From Spinacia oleracea (lineage: Eukaryota; Streptophyta; Magnoliopsida; Caryophyllales; Amaranthaceae), in NCBI RefSeq assembly GCF_020520425.1, contig NC_079492.1, forward strand, positions 109,465,157 through 109,529,156: 64,000 nucleotides of DNA, in the 5' to 3' direction. The notes beneath the pieces are model-generated. The model did not search any database. It was not told the DNA's origin and worked only from the letters and a program-made list of their open reading frames with translations. Position numbers and translations under genes: made by a program. The stretch's first letter is position 1, and every line of letters starts with the position of its first letter. Positions 56,712 to 64,000 of the stretch are shown here, piece by piece.

Positions 56712-58422
56712 AAACGTGGCTAAGATATTCACCTCCTCGATCTGATCTTAGAGCTTTGATTTTCTTGCCATGTTGATTCTCTACTTCATTTTGAAATTCT
56801 CGGAATTTCTCAAACGATTCAGACTTGTGCTTCATTAAGTAAATATAGCCATATCTACTGAAGTCGTCCGTAAACGTTATGAAATAGCTGAACTCACCTC
56901 TAGCTTTCGTACTCATAGGCCCACATACGTCCGTATGTATTAGCCCTAGTAGTTCGCTTGCTCTTTCTCCCACCTTTGAGAAAGGTTGCTTTGTCATTTT
57001 GCCAAGTAAACAAGATTCGCATTGATCAATCTTCTCTAAGTCGAATGATTCTAGAATTCCTTTCTGTTGAAGTAATTCCATGCGCTTTATGTTTATATGG
57101 CCTAATCGACAATGCCACAGAAATGTGAGATCTGAATCACCAGTTTTAGCCTTTTTGGTATTTATGTTATAAATGTGTTTGCTCGTATCTAGCACATAAA
57201 GACCGTTTTCTTGTTGTGCTGAACCATAAAACATTCCATTCAAAGAAAAAGAACAACTATTGTCTTTAAATTGAAAACTAAAACCTTTAGAATCCAAACT
57301 TGAAACGGAAATGATGTTTCTGGTGATACTAAGAACGTAGTAATAGTTTTCTAGTTCCAAAACAAACCCACTAGGCAAAGAAATAAAATAAGATCCTACG
57401 GCTAATGCAGCAATCCGTGCTCCATTTCCCACGCGTAGATCCATCTCGCCTTTATCAAGCTTTCTACTTCTTCTTAGTCCCTGTGAATTGGAACATAAGT
57501 GTGAGCCACAACCAATATCTAATACCCAAGAAGTAGAATTAGCAAGATTACAATGTATAACATACATAGCTGAAGTAGAAGCAACGTTCCCGTTCTTCTC
57601 ATCTTCCTTCTTCTTCAAGCAATCTCTCTTCCAATGCCCCTTCTTCTTGCAGTAGAAGCATTCAGAGTCGGCAGGAGAACGAGTCGCCCTTTTCTGTTTA
57701 CCAGAACCGGCGCCATTGGACTTGGATGAGGGCGAAGCCTTGCCCTTACCCCTCTTGCCCTTGTTCTTGCCTGATTTCTTGAAGTTCTTTCCCTTACGCA
57801 CCATAAGCATATCATGCTTATTCTCTTGCTTGAGCGTCTTTTCAGCGGTTTTCAGCATACCGTGAAGCTCAGTAAGAGATTTCTCCATGCTGTTCATGTT
57901 GTAATTCAACTTGAACTGATCATAGCCATTATGAAGTGAATGGAGAATGATGTCAATAGCCATTTCATTTGAGACGTCAGAATCTAGAGCTCTCATGTTC
58001 TCAAAGAGTCCAATCATTTTAAGAACATGTGGGCTCACTGGTTCTCCTTTCTTGAGCTTAGTCTCAAGGATCAACCTCTGAGTCTCGAATCTTTCGATTC
58101 TGGCTTGGTCCTGAAACATGTTCTTCAACTCCGAGATGATTTGGTAAGCATCCGAGTTAATGAACGTTTTCTGAAGTTCAGGACTCATGGATGCAAGCAT
58201 CACACATTTGACATCCCTGTTGGCCTGAATCCAACGATTAAGGGCAGCTTGAGTTACCTCCGGCCCATCCTCTTCCGGTAACTCTTCCTCAAGGACATAT
58301 TCTTTTTCCTCATGCATAATAACTATTTGTAAGTTCCTTTGCCAGTCGAGGAAATTGTTGCCATTCAACTTCTCTTTGTCGAGAATTGAACGCAGGTTGA
58401 AAGTGTTATTGTTTGCGGCCAT
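56710..58422 (-). pseudogene. Younger copia gag-protease-integrase, first part
   Basis: 570 open codons starting MAANNNTFNLRSILDKEKL. Residues 1-230 are a UBN2-type gag core (LKKGEPVSPHVLKM, LTELHGMLKTAEK). A basic Lys-rich linker follows, then a CCHC knuckle CFYCKKKGHWKRDC at about 254. The protease site reads WVLDIGCGSHLC at about 300, with Ile where Thr or Ser is usual. The integrase zinc module (HCRLGHIN, CESCLLGKM) and the first two catalytic Asp (HTDVCGP, RSDRGGEYL) follow. A 2-bp deletion relative to the older copy just after GGEYLSH brings a TGA at 56710. Only a truncated product could form. Confidence 0.88.
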
Positions 58423-60926
58423 TTTTGATTACTACAATCGAAAAGAATTTGCAATAAATAACCATTCATACAATTCAATAACTTTGAAATAAAAGCAAAA
58501 ACATGCAATCATTAAAGCTATTAAAACATTTCATTCATGCAAAAAGTAAAAACATGGTCCAAAATGAATGAAACGATTCCAAGACCCCAAAAGTCCTAAA
58601 TCCTTAAGCAGCTTTAGCATGTCTTAAGTAGTTTAAGATTTTAGGTAAGCAAAACCTATTGCTAGTAATCTCCAAATTACTCTTGGTTAATAAATTAATG
58701 CCATAATTTATCCCATTGCCACAACTTAATGCCATTGTTGTTTGAGTTGCAACCACAATCAACGTGCTCCTTTAGGACGCCTTACCACCTAAGTCAACTA
58801 AAATAGCACCTCGCTTTAGCGTAAACCTACTATCTTAGATCCCTAGATTTTTGTAAGTGTTGATTTGGAAAGCAATTTTTAAAACTCAATATTACTTGGA
58901 CCTAGTTGTTTCTATGTTGGTTCGATTATTTAGTGAACTTAAAACTAATCGATTCATAGGAAACAACCTGTTCATGCAAAGCATACATACATTCATACAT
59001 TCACGCATAATATATATATATATTAAATTGCATAAATAAATGGTGATCTAGTATGGCCCAAAACTTCTTGTCTTGAAGAATCCAATCTTCATAACCTCCT
59101 TGTTAGCTTGGCATCGTCTTGAATCTTCGTTCAAATGCTAACTTAAAGTTCTAAACTTAGAAATACTTGAAAATAATAAATTACATCAAAATTTCCATGG
59201 TACGCAGACCATATTTAAAACTTTACATTCAAAGATAGAACGGTACGCAGACCGTATTTAACTATCCTAAATTGGCCATACTAGTCACTTGGAGTACCTG
59301 CATTGCATAAAATATATATTCTACGCATTCATCCATTCGTGTGCTAAAACGAATGACCCATGTTAATATGAAAGTATTTACGTGAATTAATTAAAATTCA
59401 CGTTCACATAAACGCGTCCTAAAAGATTAATCAATTTCCAAATTATTAATCCTTAGACTTTATTCTAATTAAAATTGAATTTAATTACAATAATGCGACC
59501 TACGAAATAATTAAAACAATTATTTCATTTTAATTTCATTTTAGTGGCTCCCACTCAAACCAATAATTATTCCGGATAATTAATTATGAAATATTAAATT
59601 AAAACTCGCGGCCCGGCCCAAGCAAATAAACTATTAAATTAAATATCCCGTTAGCCCAAATTAATGCAAATATACGAAGCCCAACGAATTAAACGATTTT
59701 AAAAAAAATCCAATTGCTTGATTGGGCTAGGCTTGCGCCCAGCCCCGCCTCGCGTGAGGCCCAAGAGCACACGAGCAGAGCTCGCGCACCCCGCCCCATC
59801 GCTCGCGCGCGCGCGTCCCTGCAGCGATGCTGCCCTGCGCTCCGTGTTGTGCATCGTGAGTGCTCGACGTCGCAAGGCTTGCGCCTCGCTTCGTCGCAGC
59901 CCCGCAGGCTACCTCGCCTGCCCTTCCTTGCCTAGCGCGCACGAGGCACGCAGCATCGCTGCTGCCGCCCGTGTCGCATGGCTCGGTCGAGCACAATGGC
60001 CTCGTATGGCTCGATTAGCCATACTTCCACCATGCTCATGTTCGTGTTTTTGGTTCGTAAAACGGACCAACTTAATTAAAATTAAATTTAATTCAAGAAC
60101 TTGCATTAATTTTATTTTCAAAAAAAAAGTTACGATTTAATTTTCAAAAAACAACGTTTTTTAACGATTTAATAAACTTTAACGACAATCCAATTTCATA
60201 AAATTAATAAATCAAGGGCTAACAATATTCAAACTTTCAAGAACGATCGAATCAACTTTAAAGTTTGAACTTTTAATTAATAAAATCCGAAGCTTTAAAT
60301 CGTTCATAAACAATTAAATTTCAGATTATTAATAATTTGGTTTAAGTGCGATTAAAATTAACGAAACCATTCAAAATTTTAATCCAATGATTTTTATAAT
60401 TAGCCACTGACCCATGAAATTATACCCCCTTCCCCAATTAACCGAATTATTAAACCAAAATTAAGTAAAATTCAATTAGGGTTGCAAATTTTACGAATTG
60501 GGGAAAGACAAAATTAGGGTTTATACTTATCGGAAAAATCTGAAATTTTTACCATAGGTCTAGCATGTAACTAACAACATTGTGTCAAAATTTCAAGAAA
60601 TTCCGAGTAGTTTAGGTCGACCGTTTAATTGAATTACTGTCCGACACTTTTAATTTTTAATGAAAAATTAACAAAAACGCCCAAAAAACGATACTTTGAG
60701 GCCTGTTTTTGCAATTATATTCTCATGAGTTGATCTTATAAAATAGTTTTCCATCAGATTAGGGTTTTAAAAATCGAAAAAGCGATGATTTTTGATTTTG
60801 GACCTGATTATACGCAATTCATCCAATAATTCGTAAAAATTTCCGAAAAATCAACAAAAAATCCAAAATTTCGACAGATGCAAAAACAATAATAATCATG
60901 CTAATTCATGCTTTGAATACATAAGA
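58423..60926 (-). other. Long 5' leader of the younger copia element
   Basis: 2.5 kb between gag and primer site, with no convincing gene. It contains a repeated GGTACGCAGACCGTATTT-like unit (about 59197 and 59240), a GC-rich patch (59720-59990) like the LTR cores, and AT-rich remainder. Frames open through the patch on both strands are composition effects. Confidence 0.6.
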
Positions 60927-60938
60927 CTCATGATACCA
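60927..60938 (-). other. Primer-binding site of the younger copia element
   Basis: Minus-strand TGGTATCATGAG starts one base after the 5' LTR. The first eight bases match TGGTATCAGAGC, the plant initiator-methionine tRNA site. Confidence 0.85.
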
Positions 60939-60939
60939 C

Positions 60940-61982
60940 TGTAGGGGAATACAGTTAAACATAATAACATGTGCGGAACAATCCCCAAAGCCAGGAAACA
61001 TGTATAAAGCACAGATTAAGCAAACTTACATTCGAAGCGTGTTTTCCACAATAATCTGTCAACGAACACGAACAAAGAACTCCACTTGTCGTTCCTCTAC
61101 TTGGTTCACCGACACGATCAGATCCGTCTTGATAATCGTAGCTTAGACAATTAATCAAGATACTTTGCTTTTGGGAAGAACTCACTTTGGAGGCACAGAG
61201 AGAATTAGGGTTCTCTGTGTCTCTAGGGTTTGAGTAATATGAATTGTGTGTGTGTTGGAAACTAGGTTGTAAGGTTATATCATTAACCTTACTAACCGAC
61301 CAAGCAAGAAGCAAGGCCGGCTAGCAAGCCGTGCGAGCAAAGCAACGGACACACGCCCACGTGCCCAGCGACACACTGCAGGCCGAAGCCCACAGCGCGC
61401 GCCGAGCAGCTGGGCCGTGGGCCTTGCTCGCTCGTCGTGCTGTGCGCTAATGCTTGCTGTTGCGTGCTCGCGCCCAATGGGCTTGCCTTGCTTGCTCGCG
61501 AGCTTGCTGGCTCGTTGGGCCTTGCACGCTTACGTGCTTGGCTCGACGGGCCGGCAACTCCGATGCCCTTCGTATTCGCGATTTAATATATTTCCGATAT
61601 ATTATTTATCGTTTCGTATACGACGAATCATCGTCGTACGATACGATTTATTCGTGTCGCCCAGCTTACGAATATTCGCGATACGATATACGATTCCGAC
61701 AAAGGTTGTATCGTATAATACGTTTCCAACTAATTCCCGAAAAGCTATTAAATGAATTTCCGATTCATTTAATCCGGTGATCTGTTACGTGTCATTGGTG
61801 TGACCTTGTAGGTTCAGTCAAGAGTAAGTTGTGAGTTCAATATCCATTAGAACTCACTGATCGGAAGCATTGCTCCAGCTAGCTGTTCCGATCACTTGAT
61901 CTCATTGAATTAATTGTTCGCAATTAATTTGAACCTTGGTATTAGACTTAATGCACCTTGGGTGAAGGACATATTTCCTTCA
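60940..61982 (-). repeat. 5' LTR of the younger copia element
   Basis: 1,043 bp, the same length as 52564-53606 and very similar. Differences include a 2-bp indel in the CGCGCGC run, CTCGCGAGC against CTCGATC near 61497, and scattered substitutions. GC-rich core 61320-61560, then a GATACGATATACG-rich stretch. Confidence 0.93.
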
Positions 61983-64000
61983 GAAAGCAGTTTTGCTCTC
62001 ACTGACCTTCTTGTATACACACGATTCGTCTGCGTTCTTGATGAAGCCAAAGTTACTGACTGCTTCATCAAAACGTATATTCCAGCTTCTTGATGCTTGC
62101 TTTAATCCGTAAATGGATTTCTTAAGCTTGCATACCTTTTTAGCATTATTTGGATCCTCAAAACCCTCAGGCTGTGTCATAAACACATTTTCTGTTAAAA
62201 CGCCGTTTAAGAAAGCGGTTTTGACATCCATCTGCCATATTTTGTAATCGTAATATGCAGCGATTGCTAACATTATCCGAGTAGAATTTAGCATTGCAAC
62301 TGGGGAAAAGGTTTCATCGTAATCCACACCGTGGACTTGCCTGTAACCTTTTGCAACCAATCTAGCTTTGAAAACTTTTAGTTTCCCATCCTTGTCCTTT
62401 TTCAGTTTGAAAACCCATTTGCTTCCTATGGCTTGGTAGCTATCTGGCAAATCGACCAAATCCCAAACTTGGTTTTCAGACATGGAGTCTAATTCAGATT
62501 GCTTGGCTTCTTGCCATTGCTTGGAGTTAGGGCTCGTCATATCTTGTTTGTAAGTCGCAGGTTCATCTCTTTCCAGCAATAGAACTTCATACCTCTCGTT
62601 CGTCAAAATACCTAAGTATCTTTCCACCTATATCTCTGCGATCTACGCGGGGTTATATTTCTAGTTGGTTCTTGATTCTCACCAGATACTTCTAAAGATC
62701 TATGAGTTTCAACCTGAATGTCATCTTGAGCATTCTCTAGAGTTTGTTGTTCCACTCGAATTTTTTCGAGGTCTACTTTTCTCCCACTTGTCATTTTGGA
62801 AATGTGATCTCTTTCCAAAAAGATACCATCTCGAGCAACAAACACCTTGTTCTCAGATGTATTGTAGAAGTAATACCCCTTTGTTTCCTTTGGGTAGCCC
62901 ACAAGGATACATTTGTCAGATTTTGGTTGAAGTTGTATGAAATTAATCGTTTGACGGAGCTCTATTTATTGTGAGTGCAGTTGTGTTTAGTGCATGTCCC
63001 CAAAATTCTATTGGAAGTCCGGCCTGACCCATCATTGATCTAACCATGTCTAGCAAGGTCATGTTCCTCCATTCTGACACACTGTTCCATTGATGTGTTC
63101 CGGGAGGAGTCAATTCTGATAGAATTCCACATTCTTTCAGATGGTCATCAAATTCATAGCTCAGATATTCACCGCCTCTATCTGACCGCAGTGCTTTAAT
63201 CTTCTTGCTTAACTGATTCTCTACTTCACTCTGAAATTCCTTGAATTTGTCAAAGGATTCAGACTTATGCTTCATTAGGTATACATAACCATATCTACTA
63301 AAGTCATCAGTGAAAGTGATAAAGTAGATGAAACCACCTCTAGCATCTGTACTCATTGGTCCACATACATCTGTATGGATTAAACCCAATAGTTCAGTTG
63401 CTCTTTCTCCAACTTTAGAGAAAGGTTGCTTTTTCATTTTGCCAAGTAAGCATGATTCGCACTTACCATAATTCTCTAAGTCAAATGGTTCTAGAATTCC
63501 TTCCTTTTGAAGTCTTTCTATCCGCTTCATGTTAATATGGCCTAATCGACAATATCACAGATATGTGAGATCTGAATCATTCTTTTTGGCCTTTTTGGTA
63601 TTTATGTTATAAACTTGTTTGTCTTGATCTAGTAAATAAAGTCTATTGACTAATCTAGTAGATCCATAAAACATCTCTTTAAAATAAAACGAGCAAGTAT
63701 TGTTTTTTATTTAAAAGGAAAATCCCTTAGAATCTAAGTAAGAAATAGAAATGATGTTTTTAGTAAGACTTGGAACATGGAAACACTCTTCCAGTTCCAA
63801 AACTAGCCCAGAGGGCAACGACAAATAATAAGTTCCTACACCTAATGCAGCAATCCTTGCTCCATTTCAATTCCCACTCGTAGGTCGACTTCACCCTTGC
63901 TTAATCTTCTACTTCTTCTTAGTCCCTGTGAATTGGAACATAAGTGTGAGCCATAACCTGTATCTAATACCCAAGAAGTTGAATTTGCAAGTATACAGTC
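61983..64000 (-). pseudogene. Old copia pol, N-terminal half (protease region, integrase, RT start)
   Basis: Reading down from 64000: protease-side residues with stops; the integrase zinc module and core (63530-62943, CESCLLGKM, HTDVCGP, RSDRGGEYL, INRAP); then a jump to QPKSDKCILVGYPKE at about 62930 that skips about 27 codons present in the younger element. RT follows (62627-61983) with WVFKLKKDKDG, QMDVKTAFLNG and ESCVYKKVSESKTAF, where the younger element interrupts the frame. The deletion and a frame change near 62620 disable it. The coding continues past the window. Confidence 0.85.

Larger units (their letters stand above)
52564..61982 (-). mobile_element. Younger Ty1/copia element with 1,043 bp LTRs
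   Basis: 9,419 bp, flanked by GAAAG (52559-52563 and 61983-61987). It has two LTRs of equal length, a primer-binding site, a 2.5 kb leader, gag-protease-integrase and integrase-RT-RNase H. Copia order and a PBS for initiator tRNA are clear. By eye the LTRs differ at about 20 positions plus two 2-bp indels. It inserted into pol of the older relative. One frameshift in integrase separates the two coding blocks. Confidence 0.95.
49295..64000 (-). mobile_element. Old Ty1/copia element, split by a younger relative, runs off the window
   Basis: Minus strand. The 3' LTR is 49295-50698, the 3' non-coding part 50699-51530, RNase H and RT C-terminus 51531-52563. Then comes the inserted element (52564-61982), then RT N-terminus, integrase and protease region 61983-64000. 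The 5' LTR lies past the window end. Stops, frameshifts and a deletion show it is dead. It is the same family as the inserted element but has a longer, more diverged LTR. Confidence 0.88.

Noticed and set aside
59714-60140. Open frames in the copia leader and LTR GC-rich cores (also 49808-50328, 52945-53379, 61292-61780)
   Set aside because: Ala/Arg/Cys-rich translations on both strands follow the base composition; the same patches recur inside LTRs.

Overview
The window looks like nuclear DNA of a flowering plant, most likely a eudicot. Two intact histone H2B genes have plant-type tails and plant histone promoter elements. The rest is AT-rich non-coding DNA and transposable elements of plant classes: Ty1/copia, Ty3/gypsy chromovirus, CACTA, Stowaway-like and Tourist-like MITEs, and Helitron-like ends. 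I cannot assign a species from the sequence alone. No CRISPR array, operon, rRNA or tRNA gene was seen.

Layout. 1-374 is a partial Stowaway-like MITE. 1216-5203 is a short, decayed Ty3 chromovirus with both LTRs and an AAATA target-site duplication. About 5.4-16.0 kb is a diverged tandem duplication of non-coding, intron-like sequence; only the first unit carries a candidate terminal exon (6081-6245) and a hAT-like MITE. 16441-16887 is H2B gene 1 (minus strand). 17413-18598 is a Tourist-like element. 20474-20719 is a truncated, frameshifted H2B copy about 350 bp from a Helitron-like 3' end.

22596-36310 reads as one LTR-like sequence bounded by TG...CA and an ATTTT duplication. It was opened by a Ty1/copia element with 153 bp LTRs (23651-30005), a 4.4 kb CACTA element carrying a broken SAUR gene (30706-35109) and a Stowaway-like MITE. 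36.9-38.7 kb holds two more Stowaway-like MITEs and a foldback element. 39833-40279 is H2B gene 2, almost identical to gene 1. 41.6-44.5 kb is Helitron-like territory with an unusual 1.53 kb Stowaway-ended element, a Tourist-like MITE and an ERF-domain gene fragment.

45.5-49.3 kb looks like a degenerate Ty3-type LTR plus internal region. From 49295 to beyond the window end runs an old Ty1/copia element (minus strand). A younger relative, 52564-61982, inserted into its reverse transcriptase region; it has 1043 bp LTRs, a GAAAG duplication and one frameshift in pol.

The only clearly functional host genes are the two H2B genes, which supply nucleosomal H2B. Their promoters share a hexamer plus reversed octamer element, so they are probably co-expressed in S phase. 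Everything else records successive transposon insertions and gene-fragment capture. No new multi-gene system was found; the best candidates for novelty are the gene-carrying CACTA element, the gag/pol layout of the short-LTR copia element, and the Helitron-associated gene fragments.
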